Assembly: GCA_900766915.1 (NCBI GenBank)
Contig: CAAFXE010000324.1
Location: 1 to 64,000 of the forward strand
DNA: 64,000 bases
Reading direction: 5' to 3'
Source of the DNA: Lachnospiraceae bacterium
GTDB taxonomy: Bacteria; Bacillota; Clostridia; Lachnospirales; Lachnospiraceae
Shown: positions 42,520 through 51,626 of the stretch, piece after piece
Numbering within the stretch: the stretch's first letter is position 1
How the letters are laid out: each line of letters begins with the position of its first letter
The notes under the pieces: generated by a model
The model's input: the letters and a program-made list of their open reading frames with translations, nothing else
Database searches by the model: none
What the model was told of the DNA's origin: nothing
Program-made: the position numbers and the translations under genes

Positions 42520-42675
42520 ACGGTGTATGACTGCTCCACGGAGCGTTAAGCCCAAGGAGCCCGAAAATCCAGTTTTAGAACCACTCCGCGAAGCACCCAC
42601 ACGTGCGAGTGGTTAGTGGTTCTTAAACTTAGTTGAGGGGGACGACGCCTGCGAAGTGGAGTAGTCATGCACTGT
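42520..42675 (+). repeat. 156-bp nested palindromic element in the argC leader
   Basis: Terminal inverted arms ACGGTGTATGACTGCTCCAC and GTGGAGTAGTCATGCACTGT match at 17 of 20 positions when one is reversed. Inside, TTAGAACCACT pairs with AGTGGTTCTTAA, and CCAC with GTGG, around GCACCCACACGTGCGAG. It is clearly richer in G and C than the AT-rich flanks. It would be transcribed from the argC promoter. It may be a structured leader RNA or a MITE-like insertion; it codes for nothing convincing. Confidence 0.75.
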
Positions 42676-42728
42676 GCGCGTGGATAATGTAGAGAGAAAT
42701 ATTTGGAATACATGAGGAGAATGAAAAA

Positions 42729-43769
42729 ATGGTAAAAGTAGGAATCATCGGAGCTACCGGTTATGCCGGAGGAGAGCTGGTAAGATTGCTGATCAATCAC
42801 CCCCAGGCAGAAATCAAATGGTATGGCTCCAGAAGTTATATTGATAAGAAATATTGTGAAGTATATCAGAATTTCTTTCAGATCGTAGATGATGTATGTC
42901 TGGATGATAACATGGAAGCATTGGCTGATGAGGTGGATGTGATCTTTACAGCCACACCTCAGGGTTTCTGCGCATCTTTGGTGAATGAAGACATTTTAAA
43001 TAAGGTAAAGGTCATTGACCTAAGTGCAGATTTTCGTATCAAGGATGTTGCTACCTATGAAAAATGGTATGGAATCAAGCATCAGTCACCTCAGTTTATC
43101 AAAGAAGCAGTCTACGGGCTTAGTGAAATCAACCGGGAGGATATCAGATCTGCAAGACTTTTGGCAAACCCCGGCTGCTATCCGACCTGTTCCACCCTTT
43201 CCATCTACCCGTTGGCAAAGGAAGGACTCATTGATATGAATACTGTCATCATTGATGCCAAATCCGGTACTTCCGGAGCAGGCCGTGGTGCAAAAGTAGA
43301 TAATCTTTACTGTGAAGTCAACGAAAACATCAAGGCTTATGGTGTCGCAACTCACAGACATACACCGGAGATCGAGGAACAGTTATCCTACGCATCCGGT
43401 GAGCAGGTGCTTTTAAATTTTACTCCGCATCTGGTGCCTATGAACCGTGGAATCCTCATTACTGCATATGCAGCTTTGAAAAAAGCTGTTACCTATGAAG
43501 AGGTGAAAGCAGTTTATGATAAGTATTATGCAAATGAAAAATTTGTCCGTGTTCTGGAAAAAGATGTCTGTCCTCAGACAAAATGGGTAGAAGGCAGCAA
43601 CTATGTGGATGTGAATTTTAAAATTGATCCCCGTACCAACCGTATCATTATGATGGGTGCCATGGACAATCTGGTGAAAGGTGCTGCAGGTCAGGCGGTA
43701 CAGAATATGAACCTGATGTTTGGGCTCAAAGAAAGCGAAGGACTGGAACTGGTTCCAATGTTCCCATAA
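42729..43769 (+). CDS. argC: N-acetyl-gamma-glutamyl-phosphate reductase
   Basis: The 346-residue product reduces N-acetylglutamyl phosphate to the semialdehyde with NADPH. VGIIGATGYAGGELVRLL is the dinucleotide site, the catalytic Cys is in LLANPGCYPTCSTL near residue 150, and THRHTPEIEEQL carries the active His. TGAGGAG precedes the ATG. It is first of the argC-GNAT-argJ-argB-argD run. Confidence 0.97.
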   Translation: MVKVGIIGATGYAGGELVRLLINHPQAEIKWYGSRSYIDKKYCEVYQNFFQIVDDVCLDDNMEALADEVDVIFTATPQGFCASLVNEDILNKVKVIDLSADFRIKDVATYEKWYGIKHQSPQFIKEAVYGLSEINREDIRSARLLANPGCYPTCSTLSIYPLAKEGLIDMNTVIIDAKSGTSGAGRGAKVDNLYCEVNENIKAYGVATHRHTPEIEEQLSYASGEQVLLNFTPHLVPMNRGILITAYAALKKAVTYEEVKAVYDKYYANEKFVRVLEKDVCPQTKWVEGSNYVDVNFKIDPRTNRIIMMGAMDNLVKGAAGQAVQNMNLMFGLKESEGLELVPMFP

Positions 43770-43779
43770 GGAGAGACCA

Positions 43780-44226
43780 ATGAAGATCAGGGAAATGAAA
43801 ATAGAAGACTACGATAAGGTCTATGCACTTTGGAACACCATTCATGGTTTTGGAATCCGGAGCGTGGATGATTCCAGGGAAGGCATCGAAAGATTTCTGA
43901 AATGGAATCCGGGCCTGAGTGTGGTGGCAGAGCAGGACGGTCATGTGGTGGGAGCCATTCTCTGCGGTTCCGACGGCCGCCGGGGATGCCTTTATCATGT
44001 GTGTGTCCATCAGGATTACAGACGTCAGGGTGTGGGAAAGACCATGGTAGTATCCTGTATGGAAAAGTTAAAGGAGCTTAAGATCAATAAGGTAAGTCTC
44101 ATAGCTTTTACAGTAAATGACATTGGAAATGCATTCTGGAAGGAAATGGGCTGGACCAAACGGGAAGACTTAAATTATTACGATTTTACATTAAATGAAA
44201 AAAATATCACTGCATTTATACAGTAG
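43780..44226 (+). CDS. GNAT-family N-acetyltransferase inside the arg operon
   Basis: The product has 148 residues from the ATG at 43780 (MKIREMKIEDYDKVYALWNTIHGFG), with AAGGAGAG upstream; a longer frame from within argC is not credible. The acetyl-CoA motif is VCVHQDYRRQGVGKTMV, and NKVSLIAFTVNDIGNAFWKEMGW completes the fold. It lies 10 bp after argC and 12 bp before argJ. A role in acetylating glutamate to prime the pathway is attractive, but GNAT proteins are diverse and the ArgJ next door may already supply N-acetylglutamate. Confidence 0.9.
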   Translation: MKIREMKIEDYDKVYALWNTIHGFGIRSVDDSREGIERFLKWNPGLSVVAEQDGHVVGAILCGSDGRRGCLYHVCVHQDYRRQGVGKTMVVSCMEKLKELKINKVSLIAFTVNDIGNAFWKEMGWTKREDLNYYDFTLNEKNITAFIQ

Positions 44227-44238
44227 GAGGAAAGGGCT

Positions 44239-45462
44239 ATGAAACAGATTCCGGGCGGAGTGACCGCGGCAAAAGGCTTTGAGGCAGCCGGTGTAGAGGC
44301 CGGTATTAAATATAAGAACAGAATGGATATGGCGGTGGTGTACAGCCGGGTACCATGTAAGGTGGCAGGAACCTTTACAACCAACGTGGTAAAGGCAGCA
44401 CCGGTGAAATGGGATTATGAGGTGGTACACAATTCCGAATATGCCCAGGCTGTGATCATCAATGCAGGAGTGGCCAATGCCTGTACAGGAGCAGAAGGCT
44501 ATGGATACTGTCTGGATACGGCAAAAGCTGCAGCTGATGCTTTTGGCATTCCGGAAAGTGCAGTGCTGGTAGCTTCCACCGGCGTCATTGGTATGCAGCT
44601 TCCCATGGATAAGATCAAACATGGTGTGAAGCTTTTAAAGGATGCGAAGGGAGCTTCCTTAGAGCACGGAACCCTTGCTTCCAAAGCGATTATGACAACA
44701 GATACTCTGAATAAAGAAATTGCGGTTGAGGTTGAAATCGGCGGAAAAACAGTCACCATCGGCGGTATGTGTAAAGGCTCCGGCATGATCCATCCCAATA
44801 TGTGTACTATGTTGGGATTTGTGACGACGGATGTGAATATTTCCAAAGAGCTTTTATTAAAGGCACTTCAGACGGATGTGGCAGACACCTACAATATGGT
44901 ATCTGTGGATGGAGATACCTCTACCAATGATACAGTCCTTCTTCTGGCCAACGGACTGGCAGAAAATAAAGAAATTACAGAAGAAAATGAAGATTATAAG
45001 ACCTTCTGTCAGGCATTAAATTATGTAAATACCTATCTGGCAAGAAAGATTGCCGGAGACGGAGAAGGTGCAACCGCATTATTTGAAGTAAAGGTAGTAG
45101 GTGCGGCTTCTAAGGAAGAGGCTGTGATTTTAAGTAAATCCGTTGTAACCTCTTCTTTAACGAAAGCAGCCATCTACGGTCATGATGCAAACTGGGGACG
45201 TATTCTTTGTGCTCTTGGCTACTCAGGTGTACAGTTTGATCCGGAAAAGGTAGATCTGTATTTTGAAAGTGCAGCAGGAAAGCTCAAGATTATTGAAAAT
45301 GGCGTTTCTACCGGATATTCAGAAGGAGAGGCGACAAAAATCTTATCAGAACCGGAAGTGACTGCCATTGCAGATATGAAAATGGGAGACAGCAGTGCGA
45401 CAGCGTGGGGCTGTGACCTGACCTATGATTATGTGAAGATCAATGCGGATTACCGTTCTTAA
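44239..45462 (+). CDS. argJ: Ornithine acetyltransferase / N-acetylglutamate synthase
   Basis: The 407-residue precursor moves the acetyl group from N-acetylornithine to glutamate, recycling it. Self-cleavage occurs before the Thr in GMIHPNMCTMLGFVTTDV near residue 190, giving alpha and beta chains. The C-terminal nucleophile partner region is GHDANWGRILCALGYSG. TAGGAGG precedes the ATG. Whether it also uses acetyl-CoA (bifunctional form) cannot be decided by eye. Confidence 0.96.
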   Translation: MKQIPGGVTAAKGFEAAGVEAGIKYKNRMDMAVVYSRVPCKVAGTFTTNVVKAAPVKWDYEVVHNSEYAQAVIINAGVANACTGAEGYGYCLDTAKAAADAFGIPESAVLVASTGVIGMQLPMDKIKHGVKLLKDAKGASLEHGTLASKAIMTTDTLNKEIAVEVEIGGKTVTIGGMCKGSGMIHPNMCTMLGFVTTDVNISKELLLKALQTDVADTYNMVSVDGDTSTNDTVLLLANGLAENKEITEENEDYKTFCQALNYVNTYLARKIAGDGEGATALFEVKVVGAASKEEAVILSKSVVTSSLTKAAIYGHDANWGRILCALGYSGVQFDPEKVDLYFESAAGKLKIIENGVSTGYSEGEATKILSEPEVTAIADMKMGDSSATAWGCDLTYDYVKINADYRS

Positions 45463-45471
45463 ATTAAAAAG

Positions 45472-45497
45472 GTTACCGGAACGAAAGAGACAGTACC
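45472..45497 (+). repeat. Copy of the 26-bp dispersed palindrome, inside the arg operon
   Basis: GTTACCGGAACGAAAGAGAC ending AGTACC, in the short argJ-argB gap. Confidence 0.5.
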
Positions 45498-45521
45498 TGC
45501 AAAAGAGGAGATTATGAAAAA

Positions 45522-46418
45522 ATGGAAGAGAAAATGAATCAATATCTGGAAAAAGCAAATGTTCTGATTGAGGCCCTGCCATATATTCAGCGTTTTAACA
45601 GAAAGATTATTGTTGTCAAATACGGCGGAAGTGCCATGGCAGACGAAGAACTGAAGAAAAAGGTCATTGCAGACGTTGTTTTATTAAAGCTGGTTGGTTT
45701 CAAACCGATTATTGTCCATGGCGGTGGAAAGGAAATCAGCCGCTGGGTGGAAAAGGTTGGCATGAAACCCAAATTCATCAACGGACTTCGTGTGACAGAT
45801 GAGGATACCATGGAGGTTGCTGAAATGGTGCTGAACAAGGTAAATAAAGAACTTGTAAGCCATGTACAGGAGCTGGGTGTCAAAGGTGCCGGAATCAGCG
45901 GTAAAGACGGCGGCCTTTTAAAGGTAAAGAAACGCTACGCAGGCGGAGAAGATATTGGATTTGTAGGGGAGATCACGGAGGTGAATCCGCAGATCCTTTT
46001 AGATCTCATTGAAAAAGATTTTCTGCCGGTAGTTTGTCCCATTGGTATGGATGAGAACTTCCAGACCTATAATATCAATGCAGATGATGCGGCCTGTGCC
46101 ATTGCCAAAGCAGTGGGGGCAGAAAAGCTGGCATTCTTAACAGATATTGAAGGTGTTTATAAGGATAAGGATGATCCGGACAGTCTTCTTTCTGAAATGT
46201 CTGTCTCAGAAGCGAAGGAACTGATGGAGAGCGGTTTCATTGGAGGCGGTATGCTTCCAAAGCTTGGAAATTGTATTGATGCCGTGGAAAACGGAGTATC
46301 CAGAGTACATATCCTGGACGGAAGAATTCCGCATTTCCTTCTTCTGGAAATTTTTACAAACAAAGGTATCGGTACCGCTATTTTTGCAGATGGAGAAAGA
46401 AGGTTCGACCATGAGTAA
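45522..46418 (+). CDS. argB: Acetylglutamate kinase
   Basis: The 298-residue product phosphorylates N-acetylglutamate. The phosphate loops are VVKYGGSAM near residue 31 and [11 protein letters not shown] near 67; [31 protein letters not shown] is the nucleotide part. AGAGGAG lies about 12 bp before the chosen ATG. A second ATG four codons later has GGAAGAG upstream and is equally possible. The end overlaps argD by 8 bp. Confidence 0.96.
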   Translation: MEEKMNQYLEKANVLIEALPYIQRFNRKIIVVKYGGSAMADEELKKKVIADVVLLKLVGFKPIIVHGGGKEISRWVEKVGMKPKFINGLRVTDEDTMEVAEMVLNKVNKELVSHVQELGVKGAGISGKDGGLLKVKKRYAGGEDIGFVGEITEVNPQILLDLIEKDFLPVVCPIGMDENFQTYNINADDAACAIAKAVGAEKLAFLTDIEGVYKDKDDPDSLLSEMSVSEAKELMESGFIGGGMLPKLGNCIDAVENGVSRVHILDGRIPHFLLLEIFTNKGIGTAIFADGERRFDHE

Positions 46419-47595
46419 TGAAGTGATCCAAAAAGCGGAGGAGTCCGTTTTACATACCTATAACCGTTTTGGGGTGGTTTTTGACCGGGGCGAAGGAGTT
46501 TATCTTTACGATGATCAGGATAGGAAATACCTGGATTTTGCCTCCGGAATTGGAGTTCAGTCCTTAGGATATGGGAATGAAGCCTATAAACAGGCCTTAA
46601 AAGACCAGATCGATAAACTGACTCATATTTCTAATCTCTATTATACGAAACCTATGGCGGAGGCAGCCAAAAAAGTGGTAAAGGCCTCCGGCATGAGCAG
46701 AGTGTTTTTTACCAACAGTGGCACGGAAGCCATAGAGGGAGCCATCAAGGCAGCCAGAAAATATGCCTGGGCAAAGGATGGACAGCATGACCATGAGATC
46801 ATTGCCATGAACCATTCCTTCCATGGACGGAGCATGGGGGCTTTGTCTGTTACCGGAAATCCTAAATATCAGGAAGCTTTTAAACCCATGATCGGTCACA
46901 TAAAATTTGCAGATTTTAATGACCTGGAAAGTGTGAAGGCACTGGTAAATGAAAAAACCTGTGCCATTATCATGGAAACCGTGCAGGGAGAAGGCGGAAT
47001 TTATCCGGTGAAGGAAGAATTTTTGAAGGGTGTGAGAGCACTTTGCGATGAGAAAGATATTCTTCTTATTCTGGATGAGATCCAGTGCGGTATGGGAAGA
47101 ACGGGCCATATGTTTGCATGGCAGGGGTATGGCGTAAAGCCGGATATCATGACCTGTGCCAAGGCTTTGGGCTGTGGTGTGCCTGTGGGAGCTTTTGTTC
47201 TGAATGAAAAGACAGCGGAAAAAACACTGGCACCGGGAGATCATGGAACTACCTACGGTGGAAACCCCCTGGTCTGTGCTGCAGTATCCAGAGTATTTGA
47301 TCTTTTTGAATCAGAACAAATAGTTGAACATGTAAGGGAAATTAGTGTATACTTAGAAGGACGGCTGGAAGAGCTGGTAGAAGAATACGATTTTCTAAAG
47401 GAGCGTCGTGGAAAAGGACTGATGCAGGGACTGGAAGTTACCGGACGTCCTGTAGGAGAAATCGTTACAAAAGCTTTGGAAAATGGTCTGGTGATCATTT
47501 CCGCAGGAAGCAATGTCCTTCGTATGCTGCCTCCGCTTGTCATTGAAAAAGAGCATGTAGATGAAATGATAGAGAAGCTGAAAAAGAGCTTCTAG
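46411..47595 (+). CDS. argD: Acetylornithine aminotransferase
   Basis: The product has 394 residues from the ATG at 46411 ([21 protein letters not shown]). An in-frame upstream extension into argB is an artefact. It is a class III PLP-dependent aminotransferase: [40 protein letters not shown], and the PLP Lys in [15 protein letters not shown]. It makes N-acetylornithine from the semialdehyde and glutamate. It ends the arg run, 12 bp before a solute-binding protein gene. Confidence 0.97.
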   Translation: MSNEVIQKAEESVLHTYNRFGVVFDRGEGVYLYDDQDRKYLDFASGIGVQSLGYGNEAYKQALKDQIDKLTHISNLYYTKPMAEAAKKVVKASGMSRVFFTNSGTEAIEGAIKAARKYAWAKDGQHDHEIIAMNHSFHGRSMGALSVTGNPKYQEAFKPMIGHIKFADFNDLESVKALVNEKTCAIIMETVQGEGGIYPVKEEFLKGVRALCDEKDILLILDEIQCGMGRTGHMFAWQGYGVKPDIMTCAKALGCGVPVGAFVLNEKTAEKTLAPGDHGTTYGGNPLVCAAVSRVFDLFESEQIVEHVREISVYLEGRLEELVEEYDFLKERRGKGLMQGLEVTGRPVGEIVTKALENGLVIISAGSNVLRMLPPLVIEKEHVDEMIEKLKKSF

Positions 47596-47607
47596 AAAGG
47601 TAGCACA

Positions 47608-48930
47608 ATGAAGTCACTTGGACAGAGAATTATTGCTGTACTGATCGTTATCCTGATTTTACTTCAGATGCTGACAGTCGGTATTTCACGATATAACAGT
47701 TTACGAGAAAATGCATCAGCAGACGGAAAGGACGTATCTTTGACCATCTGGTATACAGATGCAAAATTGAGCGACTTTATCGTGGATTCAGCCAGAACCT
47801 ATGAAGAAACGACCGGAATTCCCGTGAATGTTCAACTGATCTCAGCAGTGGACTATATTGAAAAAATCAGTGAAGCAACCTTGGTAAACGAGCAGGGGCC
47901 GGATCTTTTTGTGGCAGGAAGTGACCTTTTACAGAAGGCTCTTTATGCCGGGCTGGTAGATGATCAGGTGACTTATTCGGAAGCAGAAGCTGATAATATT
48001 CCGCAGAAGGCCTTTGATGCGGCTACCTGTGATGGAAAACTCATCGGCTATCCATTCTATTTTGAGAGCTGTTTCCTTTTGTATAATAAATATTATACGC
48101 AAGACTGGCCAGGGACGATAGACCAGATTCTGGAATATGCGGATTCCTTTGAGTCATCAACAACCACTGAGCGTGTACAGAGCATTTTTAAATGGGATGT
48201 GTCCGATATTTTCTATAACTATTTCTTTGTGGGAGAGTATGTAGGCCTTGGCGGTGTTCATGGAGATGACAAGGCGAACTTAAGTCTTTCGGAGAAAAAA
48301 GTCATTGAATGTCTGGAATATTACCAGTCCTTAAATGAATTCTTCGCTATTGATGAAGAAAAGGTTCACAATGAGGATGTGCTTCAGGAATTTATTGACG
48401 GAAAGATCGTATTTACCATTGCAAAGACGGATGCCATTGCAAGGCTGGAACAGGCCATTGCAGAGGGCAAGGTTCCTGAGTATCAGCTGGAGACCGAAAG
48501 GGATGAGGATGGTAATGAGATTCCGCCACGGGAAGTAGACCGGTTCTATGGGGTGGGAGATATTCCCAACCTGACCGAGGATCTGGTGACAAGGGGACTT
48601 TCTGTGACAAACTCCATTGTGGTTAATAATTACAGTCCGAATCGTCAGTATGCCAATGATTTTGCACACTATCTTTCTTATGAGAGAGCAGACCGGCTCT
48701 ATGAGCAGACCGGAAAGGTTTCCGTATGTAAGAGTGCAACTGTTGTCGATGAAGATTGGGAGAGAATTATGGTACAGTATGCAGGCTCAGTAGAGATTCC
48801 CAAGATTATTGAAATGAGTAATTACTGGATTCTCATGGAGATTGCATTCGCCAATATCTGGAATGGTGCAGATATTATGACGGAGATCGGCCAGGTGGTA
48901 AGCCAGATGAATATGCAGCTAAGCGATTAG
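47608..48930 (+). CDS. Extracellular solute-binding protein, family 1-like, membrane-anchored
   Basis: The product has 440 residues. An N-terminal hydrophobic segment (IIAVLIVILILLQMLTVGI) lacks a lipobox Cys, so it is probably an uncleaved anchor. The mature part starts with SLTIWYTDAKLSDFIVDSARTYEETTGIPVNVQ and has GPDLFVAGSDLLQKALYAGLV and GKLIGYPFYFESCFLLYNK, typical of sugar ABC transporter binding proteins. No permease or ATPase gene adjoins it. AGAAAGG precedes the ATG. It lies 12 bp after argD and could be read through from the arg operon. Confidence 0.82.
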   Translation: MKSLGQRIIAVLIVILILLQMLTVGISRYNSLRENASADGKDVSLTIWYTDAKLSDFIVDSARTYEETTGIPVNVQLISAVDYIEKISEATLVNEQGPDLFVAGSDLLQKALYAGLVDDQVTYSEAEADNIPQKAFDAATCDGKLIGYPFYFESCFLLYNKYYTQDWPGTIDQILEYADSFESSTTTERVQSIFKWDVSDIFYNYFFVGEYVGLGGVHGDDKANLSLSEKKVIECLEYYQSLNEFFAIDEEKVHNEDVLQEFIDGKIVFTIAKTDAIARLEQAIAEGKVPEYQLETERDEDGNEIPPREVDRFYGVGDIPNLTEDLVTRGLSVTNSIVVNNYSPNRQYANDFAHYLSYERADRLYEQTGKVSVCKSATVVDEDWERIMVQYAGSVEIPKIIEMSNYWILMEIAFANIWNGADIMTEIGQVVSQMNMQLSD

Positions 48931-48954
48931 TGCGTTACTGTTCAGATGTCACTG

Positions 48955-48980
48955 GTTACTGGAACGGAGGGAACAGTAAC
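48955..48980 (+). repeat. Copy of the 26-bp dispersed palindrome
   Basis: GTTACTGGAACGGAGGGAAC ending AGTAAC, preceded by GTTACTGTTCAGATGTCACT, so both half-units are present. Confidence 0.65.
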
Positions 48981-49061
48981 ATTTTGCCCTTGTCAGATGA
49001 AAAATAATTCGTTACAATAAAGACGGCATAGAGGGGCTATCTGGGAAAGGTAGTAAATAAT

Positions 49062-49478
49062 ATGCTGTACAGTAGAAATGTACAAAAAGCAGGAAGAATT
49101 TCTTTCCTGCTTGTTTGTCTTTTTCTGTGTATGGGCTGTTCCGGTAAAAAAGTCGTTTTTGAGACCGGGAACATGCCTTCAGAGAAAACAGAAAAGATTG
49201 AAGCGGTTGTGGAAATATCCGAAGAAGAGGAAAAAACAGAAGAAAAAGAACCGGATCAATCTTCGGAAAAGCCGCAAAATTCCTCCCTGGTTAATATCAA
49301 TACTGCAAGCTTAGAGGAACTGACCACCCTGCCGGGGATTGGGAAGGTTCGGGCTGCGGATATTATTGAATACCGCCGGACCATGGGAGAATTTGAAAAG
49401 ATTGAAGACATTATGAAGGTGAAGGGAATAGGGAACGGAATCTTCAGTAAAATAAACAGTTTGATTTGTGTGAAATGA
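49062..49478 (+). CDS. comEA: ComEA-like DNA-binding lipoprotein
   Basis: The product has 138 residues. A signal with lipobox LFLCMGC puts the Cys near residue 26. A Glu-rich linker follows, then a C-terminal double helix-hairpin-helix (VNINTASLEELTTLPGIGKVRAADIIEYRRTMGEFEKIEDIMKVKGIG) as in ComEA. It should bind incoming double-stranded DNA outside the membrane. The lipid anchor replaces the usual membrane helix. The partner comEC lies 3 kb downstream on the same strand. Confidence 0.9.
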   Translation: MLYSRNVQKAGRISFLLVCLFLCMGCSGKKVVFETGNMPSEKTEKIEAVVEISEEEEKTEEKEPDQSSEKPQNSSLVNINTASLEELTTLPGIGKVRAADIIEYRRTMGEFEKIEDIMKVKGIGNGIFSKINSLICVK

Positions 49479-49485
49479 GGAAAGC

Positions 49486-50175
49486 ATGAGCAGAAGAGTT
49501 TTAGTCGTGGATGACGAAAAATTAATTGTAAAGGGTGTCCGATTCAGCCTGGAGCAGGATGGTATGGAAGTTGATTGTGCCTATGATGGAGAGGAGGCAC
49601 TTGAAAAGATCAAAAGTAATGAATATGATATTGTACTTTTGGATGTCATGCTGCCTAAAATCGATGGTTTTGAGGTATGTCAGCAGGTGCGGGAGTTTTC
49701 AGATGTTCCGATTCTGATGCTTACTGCCAAAGGAGATGATATGGATAAGATCCTCGGCCTGGAATACGGTGCAGACGATTATATTACAAAACCTTTCAAT
49801 ATCCTTGAAGTAAAGGCACGTATCAAAGCCATTACCAGAAGAACCGGAAAGTCCTTACAACAGAAAAAAGCAGATACGCTGATCAAAGCTTCTGATATGA
49901 CACTGGATACAGACAGCAAGCGTCTGCATATTAAAGATCAGGAAATCAATCTGACCTCCAAGGAGTTTGATGTACTGGAATTGTTGGTAAAAAATCCTGA
50001 TAAGGTCTACAGCAGAGAAAAACTTCTGCAGCTTGTCTGGGGCAGCCAGTATCCGGGGGATGTCCGGACTGTAGATGTCCATATCAGACGTCTTCGTGAG
50101 AAAATCGAAGCAAATCCGAGTGAACCAAAATACGTACATACAAAGTGGGGAGTGGGTTACTATTTTAAAGGTTAA
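49486..50175 (+). CDS. OmpR/PhoB-type response regulator
   Basis: The product has 229 residues. Its receiver domain has acidic DDEK near the start, the phosphoacceptor Asp in IVLLDVMLPKIDG near residue 53, and Lys in DYITKPFN. A winged-helix effector follows (INLTSKEFDVLELLVKNPDKVYSREKLLQLVWG...VDVHIRRLREKIE). It starts 7 bp after comEA and is followed by its kinase. The sequence does not name the signal. Confidence 0.97.
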   Translation: MSRRVLVVDDEKLIVKGVRFSLEQDGMEVDCAYDGEEALEKIKSNEYDIVLLDVMLPKIDGFEVCQQVREFSDVPILMLTAKGDDMDKILGLEYGADDYITKPFNILEVKARIKAITRRTGKSLQQKKADTLIKASDMTLDTDSKRLHIKDQEINLTSKEFDVLELLVKNPDKVYSREKLLQLVWGSQYPGDVRTVDVHIRRLREKIEANPSEPKYVHTKWGVGYYFKG

Positions 50176-50179
50176 AGCT

Positions 50180-51616
50180 GTGCTCATTGAAATAAGCAAA
50201 TTATTAAAAAGCCTGAATTTCAGGCTTTTTGTGACTTTATTGATTCTGGGAACCGTCCCTGCATTTATCGTTTCCAATGTGTTTTTGAATGCATATTACG
50301 AAAGAGCTATTGCGGTGCGTACGACTGATGTACAGAATCAATGTAAGATCATTTCCAACCAGATCATGGCAAGTGACTATCTGACCAGCAACAAATCCGA
50401 CGCCATTTCCGGAGAACTATCTTTAATTTCGTCTCTGTATGATGGAAGAATTTTGATCATTGACCAGGATCTTCGGGTCGTTACAGACACCTATAATATG
50501 GAGGCTTCCAAGACCATGATCGTGGAAGAGGTGATTCGTTGCTTCAAAACGGGAAACAGTGCCCATGTGATCAGTGGACGTTTCCTGGAAGTAGCAGTTC
50601 CTATTCAGAAGGTCATTGATGAGGAAAAGGGAACCACAGAGACTATGGGCGTTATCTTAGTCAGCGCTTCTTTGGATGCGATTACGGATAATAAAGAGGT
50701 ACTTTCTGATTCTGTGGATCTGTTCCTTACTATTTTGGTGATCGTTATGGTGCTGGCAGCAGTTTCGCTGGCCTTTGCCTTTGTGCATCCGTTTAAACGA
50801 CTTACCAGAAAAATCAGTGCAGTTACGGCGGAACACATTGAGGATGAGATTCATGAAAAGGGCTATACGGAGATAGAGCAGATTTCTGATGCATTTAATC
50901 AGCTTCTTGGAAAAATACGTCTTTTGGATGTGTCCCGTCAGGAGTTTGTATCAAATGTGTCCCATGAACTTAAAACGCCTCTGACCTCCATGAAGGTACT
51001 GGCCGATTCTCTCATTCAGATGCCGGATGCACCGGTAGAATATTACCGTGAGTTTATGGAGGATATTTCAGCTGAAATCGACAGAGAAAATGCCATTATT
51101 GCAGATCTTCTGACGATGGTGAAGCTTGATAAGACTCAGGCGGATATGAACATTCAGGCGCAGAATATCAATGAACTTCTGGAGCTGATTCTCAAAAGAT
51201 TAAAGCCAATTGCTGCAAAACAGAATGTGGAGATGGTATTTGAAAGCTTCCGGGAAGTCATTGCGGAGGTGGATGAGGTAAAATTAACACTGGCACTTAC
51301 GAACTTTGTGGAAAATGCCATTAAATATAACAAACAAAATGGCTGGGTGCATGTGTCATTGGATGCGGATCATAAATATTTCTATGTGAAGGTGATCGAT
51401 TCCGGCTGCGGAATTCCTGAGGAAGCCCAGGAACATATTTTTGAGAGATTTTACCGTGTAGATAAATCCCATTCCAGAGAGATTGGCGGAACAGGTCTTG
51501 GTTTGTCCATTGCCAAAAATGTAGTCCTGATGCACCGCGGTATTATCGAGATCTCCAGTGTGGTTGATGAGGGAACGACCATTACTGTGCGGATTCCGCT
51601 GAACTATATAGTTTAG
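50180..51616 (+). CDS. Sensor histidine kinase
   Basis: The product is about 478 residues from a GTG at 50180, with AAAGG upstream; a longer frame inside the response regulator is rejected. Two membrane spans (FRLFVTLLILGTVPAFIVSNVF and LFLTILVIVMVLAAVSLAFAFV) flank an outside sensor of about 150 residues. A HAMP region follows, then the H-box SHELKTPL with the phospho-His, the N-box NFVENAIKYN, DSGCGIPEE and GGTGLGLSIAKN. It is the partner of the upstream regulator. Confidence 0.95.
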   Translation: MLIEISKLLKSLNFRLFVTLLILGTVPAFIVSNVFLNAYYERAIAVRTTDVQNQCKIISNQIMASDYLTSNKSDAISGELSLISSLYDGRILIIDQDLRVVTDTYNMEASKTMIVEEVIRCFKTGNSAHVISGRFLEVAVPIQKVIDEEKGTTETMGVILVSASLDAITDNKEVLSDSVDLFLTILVIVMVLAAVSLAFAFVHPFKRLTRKISAVTAEHIEDEIHEKGYTEIEQISDAFNQLLGKIRLLDVSRQEFVSNVSHELKTPLTSMKVLADSLIQMPDAPVEYYREFMEDISAEIDRENAIIADLLTMVKLDKTQADMNIQAQNINELLELILKRLKPIAAKQNVEMVFESFREVIAEVDEVKLTLALTNFVENAIKYNKQNGWVHVSLDADHKYFYVKVIDSGCGIPEEAQEHIFERFYRVDKSHSREIGGTGLGLSIAKNVVLMHRGIIEISSVVDEGTTITVRIPLNYIV

Positions 51617-51626
51617 GAGGACGAAT

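Noticed and set aside
42546..42800. 84-codon minus-strand ORF across the argC leader
   Set aside because: It covers the palindrome and part of argC, with no plausible product; the inverted repeat keeps it open by chance.
46240..46410. Upstream extension of argD
   Set aside because: It lies inside argB in another frame; the family N-terminus and spacing support the ATG at 46411.
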